Shown one piece after another: positions 8,174 through 18,278 of a stretch of DNA of 64,000 bases; within the stretch, counting starts at the first letter, position 1; each line of letters opens with the position of its first letter. A program made the translations under genes and the position numbers. The DNA is from Desulfovibrionaceae bacterium (lineage in GTDB: Bacteria; Desulfobacterota; Desulfovibrionia; Desulfovibrionales; Desulfovibrionaceae), in assembly GCA_015233395.1 (NCBI GenBank), contig JADFXV010000007.1, positions 1 through 64,000 on the forward strand, given 5' to 3'. Under the pieces are notes generated by a model. It was not told the origin of the DNA. It was given only the letters and a program-made list of their open reading frames with translations, and did not search any database.

Positions 8174-11100
8174 ATTTTTCCGGTCCCTTCATCCTGCGGC
8201 CGGTGGCCACCACCCTGCTCATGGTGGCCATCATCCTGTCGGGCCTGATGGCCTACAAGCAGTTGCCGGTTTCCGCCCTGCCCCAGGTCGATTACCCCAC
8301 CATCCAGGTGCGCACGTTCTACCCCGGGGCCAGCCCCGAGGTCATGACCTCCTCGGTGACCGCGCCGCTGGAGCGCCAATTCGGCCAGATGCCGGGACTC
8401 ACCCAGATGACTTCGGCCAGTTCGTCCGGCTCCTCGGTCATCACCTTGCAGTTCACCCTGGAGCTTTCGCTCGACGTGGCCGAACAACAGGTCCAGGCGG
8501 CGATCAACGCCTCCTTCACCTATCTGCCCAAGAACCTGCCCAACCCGCCGGTCTACAGCAAGGTCAACCCGGCCGACGCGCCCATTTTGACCTTGGCGCT
8601 GTCCTCGGACAGCCTGCCCCTGCCCAAGGTCGAGGATCTGGCCGACACCCGCTTCGCCCAGAAGATCTCCCAGCTGCCGGGGGTTGGCCTGGTGAGCATC
8701 AGCGGCGGCCAGCGGCCGGCCGTGCGCATCCTGGCCAACCCGGCCGCTCTGGCCTCCTACGGCCTGTCGCTGGAAGCTCTGCGCTCGGCCATCGCCGCGG
8801 CCAACGTCAACGCCGCCAAGGGCGGTTTCGACGGCCCGAGGCAGGCCTCGATCATCGGCGCCAACGACCAGCTCCTGACCAGCGCCGAATACCTGCCGTT
8901 GGTGGTCGCCTATAAAAACGGCTCCCCGGTTTTTTTGTCCGACGTGGCCCAGGCCGTGGACGACGTCGAGGACGTGCGCCAGGCGGCCTGGATGAACCAG
9001 ACACCGGCGGTGGTGGTCAACATCCAGCGCCAGCCGGGGGCCAACGTCATCGAGGTCGTGGACCGCATCCAAAAGCTGCTGCCCCAGTTGCGCGGCTCGC
9101 TGCCCGCGGCGGTCACGGTTTCCGTGCTCACCGACCGCACCGCCACCATCCGTGCCTCGGTCAACGACGTCCAGCTCGAACTGCTGCTGTCCGTGGCCCT
9201 GGTGGTCCTGGTCATTTTCGTGTTCCTGCGCAACGTCGCCGCCACGATCATTCCGAGCGTGGCCGTGCCCCTGTCCCTGATCGGAACCTTCGGGGTCATG
9301 TATCTTTTGGGCTTTAGCTTAAACAACCTCTCGCTGATGGCGCTGACCATCTCCACCGGTTTCGTGGTGGACGACGCCATCGTCATGATCGAAAACGTGG
9401 CCCGCTTCGTGGAAATGGGCGAGCCTCCGCTTGCGGCCGCGCTCAAGGGCTCCAAGCAGATCGGCTTCACCATCATGAGCCTGACCATCTCGCTGATCGC
9501 CGTGCTCATCCCGCTGCTTTTCATGGGCGACGTGGTCGGCAGGCTCTTTCGCGAATTCGCCGTGACTCTTGGCGTGACCATCCTGATTTCGGCCGTGGTG
9601 TCGCTGACGCTCACGCCCATGATGTGCGCCCGGCTGCTCAAGCACGCCCCGGACAAAAAAGAGCACAGTTTTTTCGCCGCCAGCCAGCGCGTCTTCGACG
9701 CCGCCCTGAACTTCTACGCCCTGACCCTGCGCTTCGTTCTGCGCCATCAGCCCACGACCCTGGCCGTGGCCGCCGGCACGCTGCTTCTGACCGTGGCGCT
9801 CTACGTCGCCGCTCCCAAGGGCTTTTTTCCGGTCCAGGACACCGGCCTGATCATGGGCATCTCCGACGCCCCGCAGCAGGTTTCGTTCGCCGAAATGACG
9901 CGGCGCCAGAAAGCGCTGGCCGCAAAGGTCCTTACGGACCCGGCCGTGGCCAGCCTGTCGTCGTTCATCGGCATCGACGGAACCAATTCCAGCCTCAACA
10001 GCGGACGGATACTCATCAATCTCAAACCCCTCTCCGAGCGCCGCGAAAGCGCTTCCCAGGTCATCCGGCGCCTGGCCGCCTCGCTGGAATCGGTCGAAGG
10101 GATCACCCTGTACATGCAGCCGGTCCAGGATCTGTCCGTGGACGCGCGCGTCAGCCGCACCCAGTATCAATACTCCCTGGAAGACCCGAACTCGGCCGTC
10201 TTGAACACCTACGTGCCCAAGCTCGTGGAGGCGCTGCGCCTGAGGCCGGAACTGCGCGACGTGAGCCACGACCTGCAGGACAAGGCGCCGCGCATCCTGC
10301 TGAATATCGATCGGGCCACGGCCTCGCGGCTTGGCGTCACTCCCCAGATGATCGACGACACCCTCTACGACGCCTTCGGCCAGCGCCAGGTGTCGACCAT
10401 CTTCACCGAACTCAACCAATACCGCGTAGTCCTGACGGTCAAACCGGACATGGCCCAGGGCGTCCAGGCGCTCGACAACGTCTTTCTGAGCGGCGCGGGC
10501 GGCAAGTCCGTGCCGCTTTCGACCGTGGCCCGGGCCAGCATTTCCACCGGCCCGCTGGTCATCGGCCGCCTGGGCCAGTTCCCGGCCGCGAACGTGTCCT
10601 TCAACCTGGCCCCGGGCGTGTCGCTCGGCGAGGCGGTGGACGCGGTCAAGGCCGAGACCGCGCGCCTGCAACTGCCGGCCAGCGTCCAGACGAGTTTCCA
10701 GGGAACGGCCCAGGCCTTCATGAATTCGCTCGGCAACGAGGTCGTGCTCATCCTGGCCGCGCTGGTGACGGTCTATATCGTGCTCGGGGTGATGTACGAA
10801 AGCTTCATCCACCCGGTGACCATCCTCTCCACCTTGCCCTCGGCCGGGGTGGGCGCGGTGCTGGCGCTGATGTTCACCGGCTCGGACCTGGACGTCATCG
10901 CCGTGATCGGCATCATCCTGCTCATCGGCATCGTCAAGAAAAACGGAATCATGATGGTCGATTTCGCGCTTGAGGCCGAACGCCGCGAGGGCAAATCCCC
11001 GGACGAGGCCATCTATCAGGCCTGCCTGCTCCGCTTCCGGCCGATCATGATGACCACCTTCGCCGCCCTGCTCGGGGCTTTGCCCCTGGCGCTCGGCACG

Positions 11101-11268
11101 GGAGTCGGCAGCGAACTGCGCCGGCCGCTTGGCGTGTGCATCATCGGCGGTCTGATCTTCAGCCAGATCCTGACGCTCTACACCACCCCGGTCATTTACA
11201 TTTATTTCGACCGGCTGGCCGCCCGGCTTCGCGGGCGCAAGGCCGCCGTTCCGGCCGAGTTCGCATGA
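8170..11268 (+). CDS. RND efflux pump permease 1 (MdtB-like)
   Basis: At 1032 residues it has the full length of an HAE1 pump. It starts with [13 protein letters not shown], a first transmembrane span, and the periplasmic porter domain ([21 protein letters not shown]). The proton-relay pair appears in [13 protein letters not shown] in TM4. The second half repeats the pattern, with [15 protein letters not shown] in TM10. It exports drugs or other amphiphiles using the proton gradient, as a trimer. It overlaps the adaptor gene and the next permease gene by 4 nt each, so the three products are made in a coupled way. Confidence 0.95.
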   Translation: MNFSGPFILRPVATTLLMVAIILSGLMAYKQLPVSALPQVDYPTIQVRTFYPGASPEVMTSSVTAPLERQFGQMPGLTQMTSASSSGSSVITLQFTLELSLDVAEQQVQAAINASFTYLPKNLPNPPVYSKVNPADAPILTLALSSDSLPLPKVEDLADTRFAQKISQLPGVGLVSISGGQRPAVRILANPAALASYGLSLEALRSAIAAANVNAAKGGFDGPRQASIIGANDQLLTSAEYLPLVVAYKNGSPVFLSDVAQAVDDVEDVRQAAWMNQTPAVVVNIQRQPGANVIEVVDRIQKLLPQLRGSLPAAVTVSVLTDRTATIRASVNDVQLELLLSVALVVLVIFVFLRNVAATIIPSVAVPLSLIGTFGVMYLLGFSLNNLSLMALTISTGFVVDDAIVMIENVARFVEMGEPPLAAALKGSKQIGFTIMSLTISLIAVLIPLLFMGDVVGRLFREFAVTLGVTILISAVVSLTLTPMMCARLLKHAPDKKEHSFFAASQRVFDAALNFYALTLRFVLRHQPTTLAVAAGTLLLTVALYVAAPKGFFPVQDTGLIMGISDAPQQVSFAEMTRRQKALAAKVLTDPAVASLSSFIGIDGTNSSLNSGRILINLKPLSERRESASQVIRRLAASLESVEGITLYMQPVQDLSVDARVSRTQYQYSLEDPNSAVLNTYVPKLVEALRLRPELRDVSHDLQDKAPRILLNIDRATASRLGVTPQMIDDTLYDAFGQRQVSTIFTELNQYRVVLTVKPDMAQGVQALDNVFLSGAGGKSVPLSTVARASISTGPLVIGRLGQFPAANVSFNLAPGVSLGEAVDAVKAETARLQLPASVQTSFQGTAQAFMNSLGNEVVLILAALVTVYIVLGVMYESFIHPVTILSTLPSAGVGAVLALMFTGSDLDVIAVIGIILLIGIVKKNGIMMVDFALEAERREGKSPDEAIYQACLLRFRPIMMTTFAALLGALPLALGTGVGSELRRPLGVCIIGGLIFSQILTLYTTPVIYIYFDRLAARLRGRKAAVPAEFA

Positions 11269-14200
11269 ACCTGTCCGCGCTGTGCATCACCCGGCCGGTC
11301 GGAACCGTTTTGCTGACCATCGGCCTGGCCCTGGCCGGCATCCTGGCCTTCGGCCAATTGCCGGTCTCGCCCCTGCCCCAGGTGGATTTCCCCACCATCT
11401 CGGTATCGGCCGGCCTGCCCGGCGCCGACCCGGAAACCATGTCCACTTCCGTGGCCGCGCCGCTGGAACGCCAGTTCGCCCGCATCGCGGGCGTGACCGA
11501 GATCACCTCCACCAGCAATCGGGGTTCGGCCAGCGTCACCCTGCAATTCGACCTGGGCCGCAACATCGACGGCGCCGCCCGCGACGTCCAGGCGGCCATC
11601 AACGCCGCCAGGGGATACCTGCCGCCGAACCTGCCCAACAACCCCACCTACCGCAAAGTCAATCCGGCCGACTCGCCGATCCTGATCCTGGCCTTGACCA
11701 GCGATTCGGTGAACATCCCGAGCATGTACGACGCCGCCTCGACCATCCTGCAGCAAAAGCTGTCCCAGGTCGCCGGCATCGGCCAGGTGTTCGTGGGCGG
11801 CAGTTCGCTTCCGGCCGTGCGGGTGGAGCTCAATCCCATGGCGCTTTCCCGGTACGGCGTCAGCCTGGAGGACGTGCGCGCCATGCTCGCGGCCACCAAC
11901 GTCAACCTGCCCAAGGGCGAGCTCTCCGATGCGTCGACCTCGTTTGAGATCGACACCAACGACCAGTTTTTCAAAGCCTGGCAATACCTGCCGCTGGTCG
12001 TGGCCTACCGTTCGGGAGCGGCCGTGCGCCTGTCCGACATCGCCACCGTGGTCGATTCCGTCGAGGACGTGCGCGCGGGCGGCCTGGTCAACGGCAAGCC
12101 CGCGGTCATGCTGGTCTGCTTCCGCCAGCCCGGGGCCAACATCATCGAAACCGTGGACGCGGTCCGGGCGATGATGCCCCAACTGAAGGCCAGCCTGCCC
12201 GGCGCCGTGGATCTCGAAATCGTGCTCGACCGCACCCCGCCCATCAGGGGCTCGCTGCACGACGTGGAATTCACCCTGGCCGTCTCCTGCCTGCTGGTCA
12301 TCCTGGTGGTCTTCGTCTTTTTGCGCGACGCGCGGGCCACGGTCATTCCCGCGGTGGCGGTGGTCTGTTCGCTGATCGGCACCTTCGCGGTCATGTACCT
12401 GTTTAACTATTCGCTCGACAACCTCTCGCTGATGGCCCTGACCATCGCCACCGGCTTCGTGGTGGACGACGCCATCGTGGTCCTGGAGAACATCTCCAGG
12501 CACATCGAAAACGGGGTCAAACCCCTGGAGGCGGCTTTCTCCGGCTCAAAGGAAATCTCCTTCACGGTCTTGTCCATGAGCGTGTCGCTGGTGGCCGTAT
12601 TCATCCCGATCCTGCTCATGGGCGGCATGGTCGGGCGGCTTTTCCGCGAATTCGCCGTGACCCTGTCCTCGGCCATCTTCGTCTCCATGATCCTGTCGCT
12701 CACGACCACGCCCATGATGTGCGCCTACCTGCTCAAATCGCGGGGAAAAATTCGGCGCGGCGCATTCTTTCGGACCAGCGAACGTTTCTTTGACGGCATG
12801 CACTCCCTCTACGAACGCACCCTGCATTGGGCGCTCGCCCATTCCCGGCTGATGCTCGCCATCACGCTTGCGACCGTGGTCTTCAACGTCTACCTCTACA
12901 CCATCGTTCCCAAGGGCTTTTTCCCGCAGCAAGACACCGGACGGGTGATGGGCGCGATCCAGGCCGCCCAGGACATCTCCTTTCAGGCCATGCGAGTCAA
13001 ACTCAAGGAAGTCGTCGACATCCTGCGCTCCGACCAGGACATCGACTACGCCGTCGGCTTCACCGGCGGCGGCGGCGGCTCGACCACCAACACCGCCCGG
13101 ATCTTCATCACCCTCATGCCCTTCGGCCAGCGCACGACGTCCATGGACAAACTCATCGCCAGGCTGCGGGGCCGGCTGTCCGGGGTGGTCGGCGCGCCGA
13201 CCTTTTTGCAGCCGGTCCAGGATCTGCGCGTGGGCGGCAGGATGAGCAACGCGCTCTACCAATACACCCTGCAAGGAGACAACCTCGCCGAGTTGGCCGT
13301 CTGGGGCCCGAAGATGCTCGGCATCATGCGCTCGATGCCCCAACTGGTGGACGTCAGCAGCGACCAGCAGGACCGGGGGCTCGAATCCACCCTGACCATC
13401 GACCGCCCCACGGCCTCGCGCCTGGGGATCAGTCCCCAGCTCGTCGACAGCATCCTCTACGACGCCTTCGGCCAGAGCCAGGTGGCCGTGTCCTACACCA
13501 TGCTCAACCAGTACCACGTGGTCATGGAAGTCGATCCGCGCTATTGGCAAAACCCGGACACCTTAAAAGACATCTACGTGCCGACCTCGTTCGGCAATCT
13601 CGCTCCCCTGTCCGCCTTTTCCCGCTACAAGCAAAGTTCCTCGGCCCTGGCCGTCAACCACCAAAGCCAGTTTCCCGCCGTCACCCTGTCCTTCAATCTG
13701 CCCCAGGGAACGGCTCTCGGCCAGGCCGTGGACGCCATCGAGGCCACCGCCCTGAAAGCCGGCATGCCCGGCACAATCCGGGGCAGCTTCCAGGGCACGG
13801 CCCAGGCCTTCCAGGACTCGCTGGCCAACGAGCCCATCTTGATCCTGGCCGCCCTGCTCACGGTCTACATCGTGCTCGGCATCCTCTACGAAAGCACCGT
13901 CCACCCGGTCACCATCCTCTCCACCCTGCCCTCGGCCGGGGTGGGCGCGGTGCTGGCCCTGCTCCTGTTCGGCATCGACCTCTCGGTCATCTCCATGATC
14001 GGCATTATCCTGCTCATCGGCATCGTCAAGAAAAACGGCATCATGATGGTCGATTTCGCCATGGTGGCCGAGCGTGAGCACGGCCTGGGGCCGAAGGAGG
14101 CCATTTTCGAGGCCTGCCTGCTGCGCTTCCGCCCGATCATGATGACCACCTTCGCCGCCCTGCTCGGCGCCTTGCCCTTGGCGCTGGGCACGGGAGTCGG

Positions 14201-14354
14201 CGCGGAACTGCGCCGGCCGCTCGGCATCACCATCATCGGCGGCCTGCTCATCAGCCAGGCGCTCACCCTGTACACCACCCCGGTGATCTATCTCTACCTC
14301 GACCGGGCGCGCCTGTGGCTTGGCGGCCTGCGCTGGGCGAAACGCGGCGCGTAG
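11265..14354 (+). CDS. RND efflux pump permease 2 (MdtC-like)
   Basis: The protein has 1029 residues from ATG 11265, which overlaps the previous stop; an earlier in-frame start at 11136 would lie inside the upstream gene. Motifs match an HAE1 permease: [35 protein letters not shown] and [15 protein letters not shown]. It is a diverged paralogue of its neighbour, so the two may form a heterotrimer as MdtB and MdtC do. Two different permeases with one adaptor is the diagnostic MdtABC arrangement. Substrates are unknown. Confidence 0.95.
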   Translation: MNLSALCITRPVGTVLLTIGLALAGILAFGQLPVSPLPQVDFPTISVSAGLPGADPETMSTSVAAPLERQFARIAGVTEITSTSNRGSASVTLQFDLGRNIDGAARDVQAAINAARGYLPPNLPNNPTYRKVNPADSPILILALTSDSVNIPSMYDAASTILQQKLSQVAGIGQVFVGGSSLPAVRVELNPMALSRYGVSLEDVRAMLAATNVNLPKGELSDASTSFEIDTNDQFFKAWQYLPLVVAYRSGAAVRLSDIATVVDSVEDVRAGGLVNGKPAVMLVCFRQPGANIIETVDAVRAMMPQLKASLPGAVDLEIVLDRTPPIRGSLHDVEFTLAVSCLLVILVVFVFLRDARATVIPAVAVVCSLIGTFAVMYLFNYSLDNLSLMALTIATGFVVDDAIVVLENISRHIENGVKPLEAAFSGSKEISFTVLSMSVSLVAVFIPILLMGGMVGRLFREFAVTLSSAIFVSMILSLTTTPMMCAYLLKSRGKIRRGAFFRTSERFFDGMHSLYERTLHWALAHSRLMLAITLATVVFNVYLYTIVPKGFFPQQDTGRVMGAIQAAQDISFQAMRVKLKEVVDILRSDQDIDYAVGFTGGGGGSTTNTARIFITLMPFGQRTTSMDKLIARLRGRLSGVVGAPTFLQPVQDLRVGGRMSNALYQYTLQGDNLAELAVWGPKMLGIMRSMPQLVDVSSDQQDRGLESTLTIDRPTASRLGISPQLVDSILYDAFGQSQVAVSYTMLNQYHVVMEVDPRYWQNPDTLKDIYVPTSFGNLAPLSAFSRYKQSSSALAVNHQSQFPAVTLSFNLPQGTALGQAVDAIEATALKAGMPGTIRGSFQGTAQAFQDSLANEPILILAALLTVYIVLGILYESTVHPVTILSTLPSAGVGAVLALLLFGIDLSVISMIGIILLIGIVKKNGIMMVDFAMVAEREHGLGPKEAIFEACLLRFRPIMMTTFAALLGALPLALGTGVGAELRRPLGITIIGGLLISQALTLYTTPVIYLYLDRARLWLGGLRWAKRGA

Positions 14355-14487
14355 GAAGCCGGCCCGCGCAACAATCAGGTCGCGAGGCAAGCCGTTGGCG
14401 ATGGACCGGAGCCGTGGCCGGCCCCCACGGCGCCGCGAGCGCGACGCTTGGGGCGGCTTCGTCCCGGCGTAAACCGAAGGCGGGCGT

Positions 14488-15012
14488 ATGGACGGCGGAA
14501 ACGCGCGGGCGGACAACGAAACGGCGGCCTTTCAAGACGTGATCGAGTGCGTCAGGCAAAGCCGCGCCGCGTGCGTCATCCATACGCACGCAGCCTCCCG
14601 GACGATGGCGGACGCCGCCAACCTGTCCTTTGACCTGACGCGGATCGTCAAAACCGTGGCCTTCCGCGCCCGAAGCGGCGCGATCGTTCTGGCGGCGCTG
14701 CGCGGGACGCGACGGGTCGATTATCCCAAACTCGCGGCGTTGATCGGCCTCAAGCGCCGCGACCTTGCCCCGCTGTCGGCGGCCGAGGTGAAGCAGCTCC
14801 TGGGAGTCGAGCCGGGAGGCGTCTCTCCGCTGCCGCCGCGAGAGGATGTCGCCATTTTCATCGACAACGACGCGCTCACGATCCGGCCGACCATTTTCTG
14901 CGGCGCCGGCCGCCAGGACAAGACTCTCGAAATAGCGCCCGAAGACCTCGTGCGCCTGGCCAGGGCACGGACCGGCGATTTTTCGCGGTCATCCGAGACG
15001 GGCCTGGGGTAG
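14488..15012 (+). CDS. YbaK/EbsC-type aminoacyl-tRNA deacylase
   Basis: The 174-residue protein has the YbaK fold pattern: a SRAACVIHTHAAS strand-turn, LTRIVKTVAFRARSGAIVLAALRG in place of the usual catalytic-lysine strand (K near residue 55), and a C-terminal pattern ending IFCGAGRQDKTLEIAPEDL. Family members clear mischarged tRNAs such as Cys- or Ala-tRNA(Pro) in trans. I cannot tell YbaK from ProX or another branch. It starts 133 nt after the RND operon; the coordinates assume ATG 14488, with GGCGGG as a weak ribosome site. Confidence 0.8.
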   Translation: MDGGNARADNETAAFQDVIECVRQSRAACVIHTHAASRTMADAANLSFDLTRIVKTVAFRARSGAIVLAALRGTRRVDYPKLAALIGLKRRDLAPLSAAEVKQLLGVEPGGVSPLPPREDVAIFIDNDALTIRPTIFCGAGRQDKTLEIAPEDLVRLARARTGDFSRSSETGLG

Positions 15013-15046
15013 CGCCGGGCAATGGGCCTGAGCCCGGACCGCCCCG

Positions 15047-15859
15047 TTATTTATGAGGCCGGACAGCGGCGCCGGACGAAGAGACGAAGGGAATGGCCAA
15101 AATGCCGCCAAGGCTGGAATAGCGCGCCTCCCGCAGGATGTTCAGACCGATCCTCATGCCCTCGCATCCCTTGGCGGGGCGCGCCAGGTACGTTCCAAAA
15201 AGCCGGTCCCACCAGGGGAAATTGAAGCCGAAATTGGCGTTCGCCTCGCGCATGTCCGCGCTGTGGTGCACCCGGTGCATGTCCGGGGTGACCAGCAGAA
15301 GCCTCAGGACGCGGTCGCACCGGCCGGGAAGGCGCAGGTTGGAATGGTTGAACATGGGCAGGCAGTTGAGCATAATTTCAAAGGCCAGCACCGCCGCCGG
15401 GCTCGGGCCGAGCGCCGCGACCAGCGCCAGCTTGTAGGCCGTCGAGAGCATGATCTCCAGGGGATGGAAGCGCACGGCGGTGGTGAAGTCGAAAAAGACG
15501 TCGGCGTGGTGCGCCCGGTGCAAAAGCCACAGCGGCCTGAGCGCATGCATGGCCCGGTGCTGCAAATAAATGGCCAGGTCGAGCGCGGCTGAGGCCAAAA
15601 GAAACGAGAGCGCCCCGGGCAGGACGACGACGTTGAGCAGCCCCACCCCGCGCCCGCCCGCCCAGACGGCCGCCGCGACCGGCAGCACGGGAAAAAGCCA
15701 GGTGCAGGCGACGCTCACCGCCGAGACTCCGAGATTGCCCAGCCAGCGCCGCCTGGCCCCGGCCGGAGGCGGCAGCTTCGGCCGCAACGCCTCGCCCGCG
15801 GCCAAGACGGCCGCGACCGAGAGAAAAAAAACCAGCCGGATCAGCGCCTCGGACGGCAT
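15047..15859 (-). CDS. Fatty-acid hydroxylase / sterol-desaturase family membrane protein
   Basis: The 270-residue protein has several hydrophobic spans and the histidine clusters of di-iron membrane hydroxylases: HRAMH, HRAHH and, near the C-terminus, HRVHH. It probably hydroxylates or desaturates a lipid at the cytoplasmic membrane face, using oxygen, or acts on an ether-type lipid as in other family members. AAGGAG lies 4 nt before the ATG. It converges with the YbaK-type gene, 34 nt apart. An oxygen-dependent enzyme is slightly unexpected if the host is an anaerobe, but such genes are common there. Confidence 0.85.
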   Translation of the reverse strand: MPSEALIRLVFFLSVAAVLAAGEALRPKLPPPAGARRRWLGNLGVSAVSVACTWLFPVLPVAAAVWAGGRGVGLLNVVVLPGALSFLLASAALDLAIYLQHRAMHALRPLWLLHRAHHADVFFDFTTAVRFHPLEIMLSTAYKLALVAALGPSPAAVLAFEIMLNCLPMFNHSNLRLPGRCDRVLRLLLVTPDMHRVHHSADMREANANFGFNFPWWDRLFGTYLARPAKGCEGMRIGLNILREARYSSLGGILAIPFVSSSGAAVRPHK

Positions 15860-15899
15860 GGCGTCTCCTTTTGCGAAGAAGGGAGAATCCGGATAAAGA

Positions 15900-15919
15900 G
15901 GGCGATTCGTGAATCGCCC
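15900..15919. repeat. Family F palindrome, copy 1
   Basis: GGGCGATTC and GAATCGCCC arms flank GT. The same 20 bases occur at 52057-52076. On the plus strand it is followed by GTTTTTT, giving an intrinsic-terminator shape. It lies downstream of the flavoprotein gene at 16072 (minus), so a bidirectional stop is possible. Confidence 0.6.
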
Positions 15920-16015
15920 GTTTTTTCCCGGCTCCCCGCTTCAGGTCGAGCAAAAACACGGAGCGCCTTGTCCAAGAAGGCCCCAAACTATAAAGTTTTT
16001 GGGAGGTGGGGGGTT

Positions 16016-16055
16016 CGGGGGAGGAACCTTTTGTTCACAAAAGGTTCCTCCCCCG
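16016..16055. repeat. Family B palindrome, complete copy
   Basis: Two perfect 19-base arms, CGGGGGAGGAACCTTTTGT and its complement, flank TC. It begins 17 bases beyond the 3' end of the flavoprotein gene, which is read leftward, and is preceded by the AAAGTTTTTGGGAGG motif shared by the other copies. A strong RNA hairpin here could end or stabilise that transcript. Confidence 0.75.
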
Positions 16056-16071
16056 ATCTTCCTCTTCCCTC

Positions 16072-17508
16072 TTACCCCTTTCCCCTCAGCCCGAAGAAAA
16101 ATTTGAGTAATTTCAATATTTTGGGTGAGAAAAGTTTTTCCGCGACCACTTTCCCGGCCAGGGTTTTGTTGATTTCGCCGAAGGTCGGGTAGGGATGGAC
16201 GAGTCCGGCCAGCCTGGTCAGGCCAAGTCCGCCGCCGAGCACGGCCGCCCATTCGCAGATCAGTTCCCCGGCGCGCGGGCCGAGGATATGCACGCCAAGC
16301 GGCTTGTCTCCCCGGCCGAGCAAGATCTTGATCCGGCCGGCGACGCCTTCGGTCTGGGCGCGGTCGTTGGCGGAAAAATCCTCGCTCACCGTCCGAAAGT
16401 CGATTCCGGCCCGGCGCGCCGCCTCTTCGCCCATGCCGATCTGGGCCAGTTCGGGGCCGGTGAAGACCGCCCAGGGGAAGAACCGGTAATCGACCTTGCG
16501 CGGCAGGCGCAAAACCGCGTTGGCGACCGCCACCCCGGCCTCGTATCCGGCGGCGTGGGTGAAGAGGTATTTCCCGCGCACGTCGCCGCAGGCGAAGATG
16601 TGTTTTTGCGTGGCGCGCAGGCGGTCGTCGGCAGCGACGCCGGATGCGTCGTACTTCACTCCGGCCTTTTCCAGGCCGAGGCCGGCGACGTTGGGCGCGC
16701 GGCCGAGCGCGGCCAGCGCCGCCTCGCAATCCAGCGTCCAGGGCTTGTCCTCTTGCAGCCCCTCGATACGGGTGACGCCGTTTTCCCGGTTTAGGCGTTT
16801 GATGATGGTCTTTTCGGCAAAAACCACGCCCTCGTCCTTGAGGCGCTGCCCGAGCAGGGCGGCCAGTTCCGGGTCGGCGCGCTTGAGCAGGCCCTGGCCC
16901 CGGTGCACGATGGTGACTTTGGAGCCCAGGCGCGCGAAGGCCTGGGCCATTTCCACGGCCACCGGCCCGGCCCCGAGCACGGCCAGGCGCGCGGGCAGCG
17001 TGGTCAGCGAAAAAATTTCCCGGTTGGTCAGGGCTCCGGCCTCGGCCAGGCCGAAGCCGCCGGGATAGACCGGGCTCGAACCGGTGGCGATGATCCATTT
17101 CGCGGCCGTGGCCAGGCGTCTTTCGAGACGCACGGTGTGTTCGTCCATGAACACCGGCCTGTCGATGGCCACCTCGACCCCGAGTTTTTCGAAGCGCTCC
17201 ACCGAGTCGTGCCGGCCGACGGCGGCGACGACCTCGCGGATGCGGGCGGCGACCAGGGCCATGTCGGCGGGCGGCGCGGCGCACGGCGCAAGTCCGAAGC
17301 GCTCCGCCCGCAGCATCGACCAGCGCAGGTTGGCGGTATGGATCAGGGTTTTGCTCGGCACGCAGCCGTAGTGCAGGCAGTCGCCGCCCAGGCTCTTTTC
17401 GGCTTCGATCAGCAAAACCTTGGCCCCGAACCTGGCCGCCCCGGCGGCCGCGCTCAGCCCGGCGGCCCCTGCGCCGATCACGCCGATATCATAGTCGAAA
17501 ACAGCCAT
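16072..17508 (-). CDS. FAD-dependent pyridine nucleotide-disulfide oxidoreductase
   Basis: The 478-residue protein has the FAD-binding GAGAAG at residues 12-17, the redox-active disulfide in GGDCLHYGCVPSK (Cys44 and Cys49), the NAD(P)-binding GAGPVAVEMA, the FACGDV motif, and a C-terminal HPYPTFGEINK that supplies the base. This is the mercuric-reductase/dihydrolipoamide-dehydrogenase group. It lacks the extra C-terminal cysteine pair and N-terminal metal-binding domain of true MerA. The substrate is unknown. Its last residues are basic and aromatic, and the stop lies next to a family B palindrome. Confidence 0.9.
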   Translation of the reverse strand: MAVFDYDIGVIGAGAAGLSAAAGAARFGAKVLLIEAEKSLGGDCLHYGCVPSKTLIHTANLRWSMLRAERFGLAPCAAPPADMALVAARIREVVAAVGRHDSVERFEKLGVEVAIDRPVFMDEHTVRLERRLATAAKWIIATGSSPVYPGGFGLAEAGALTNREIFSLTTLPARLAVLGAGPVAVEMAQAFARLGSKVTIVHRGQGLLKRADPELAALLGQRLKDEGVVFAEKTIIKRLNRENGVTRIEGLQEDKPWTLDCEAALAALGRAPNVAGLGLEKAGVKYDASGVAADDRLRATQKHIFACGDVRGKYLFTHAAGYEAGVAVANAVLRLPRKVDYRFFPWAVFTGPELAQIGMGEEAARRAGIDFRTVSEDFSANDRAQTEGVAGRIKILLGRGDKPLGVHILGPRAGELICEWAAVLGGGLGLTRLAGLVHPYPTFGEINKTLAGKVVAEKLFSPKILKLLKFFFGLRGKG

Positions 17509-17602
17509 GGCTTCTCCCGGACACGCGCCGCGAAGGCCGGGCGCGGATGTATGGCTTCTGTAGACTCGGGTGGGAAAAAATACAAGACGCGGGAGGGATT
17601 TG

Positions 17603-17660
17603 CAAAATAGCGGTTTTTTACGCCTGCGGCGGCCAAAGGGCCATTCCCTTTGGAATCCCC
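17603..17660 (+). repeat. Family D palindrome, copy 1
   Basis: The segment reads AAAATAGCGGTTTTTTACGCC, then CTGCGGCGGCCAAAGGG, a short loop, and CCCTTTGGAATCCCC. The same order occurs inverted at 30872-30937 and in part at 37767. It lies upstream of the flavoprotein gene, immediately before a family A copy. Confidence 0.65.
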
Positions 17661-17670
17661 ATGATTGAAA

Positions 17671-17836
17671 GGGTGTCCTCGCTGAGCAATTCGCTTTCCG
17701 CTTTATGGGGGCCGGGGGCGAAGCCCCCTTGGAAAAAAAACCAGTGGTTCTGGCTTTCCTCTTCAGAGGGCTGACGCGTTCGGTCTTGAGAGCAGAAAAC
17801 CGGAACCACTCTTTTTTTCCCCAAGGCTCCCGAGGT
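17671..17836 (-). repeat. Family A MITE-like repeat, truncated copy 3
   Basis: It starts with a degenerate terminal repeat GGGTGTCCTC and continues through TTCGCTTTCCGCTTTATGGG, the GGCCGGGGGCGAAGCCCCC stem, and the GTGGTTCTGG...GGAACCAC inner stem. Compared with the complete copies at 23030 and 37973 it is inverted, and it lacks about 95 bases at its far end, stopping next to the stop codon of a small minus-strand gene. Confidence 0.75.
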
Positions 17837-18022
17837 CTAAATTCCGATCATGACGATCGTGCCCGGGTCGGTGAACACCTCGTCCGGATCGTAGGTGCGC
17901 GACCCGCAGGGATGTTGCGGCAAGGCCGGGGGTTGCGCCGGGGCGGCGGCGTCCTGGCCGCACTCGGGGGATTGGTTTGCGGAAATCCCCGGCGCGGCGG
18001 GAAGCGAAGCGGTGCTTTTCAT
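17837..18022 (-). CDS. Possible small peptide gene (61 aa), unknown
   Basis: A 61-codon frame starts at ATG 18022 with AAGGA 7 nt upstream. The first half is Ala/Pro/Gln-rich with two cysteines (residues 20 and 42), and the end reads TYDPDEVFTDPGTIVMIGI, a patterned acidic-to-hydrophobic tail. The tail's look and the spacing of the ribosome site suggest a real product, perhaps a precursor peptide, but I recognise no family and no maturation enzyme is adjacent. It ends exactly where a family A repeat begins. A longer in-frame start upstream lacks a good ribosome site. Confidence 0.4.
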   Translation of the reverse strand: MKSTASLPAAPGISANQSPECGQDAAAPAQPPALPQHPCGSRTYDPDEVFTDPGTIVMIGI

Positions 18023-18214
18023 GGCGGCGTCCTTGCCTTTGGTTCGAATGGCCTTGTTCCAAGCAAGATGGGCGCCAGGCGCCTCACGGCGAGACCACGC
18101 CAAGACAGCCAGGCGCGCGCCGCGCCCGGCCGGCCGCCGTTATCCGGCTTTGCGGCGGCATCTTGACGCGGCGCGGCGGCGAACCTGCCGAAAAACAAAA
18201 TTCCGGAAATTGTA

Positions 18215-18259
18215 TTGACAACATCCGATAGGAATGTATCTTCCATAGTCTGACAGACT
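18215..18259 (+). promoter_or_regulatory. Sigma-70 promoter and operator-like dyad of msrAB
   Basis: TTGACA at 18215-18220 is followed after 16 nt by TATCTT (18237-18242). A perfect dyad AGTCTG-A-CAGACT (18247-18259) covers the expected transcription start. The start codon is 19 nt further on. The placement suggests repression by an unidentified dimeric regulator. Confidence 0.6.
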
Positions 18260-18278
18260 TTCACCAAGGATAATCACC

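Noticed and set aside
16072-17508. Calling the flavoprotein a mercuric reductase
   Set aside because: It lacks the C-terminal cysteine pair of MerA and has no mercury-transport genes beside it, so only the broader disulfide reductase family is justified.
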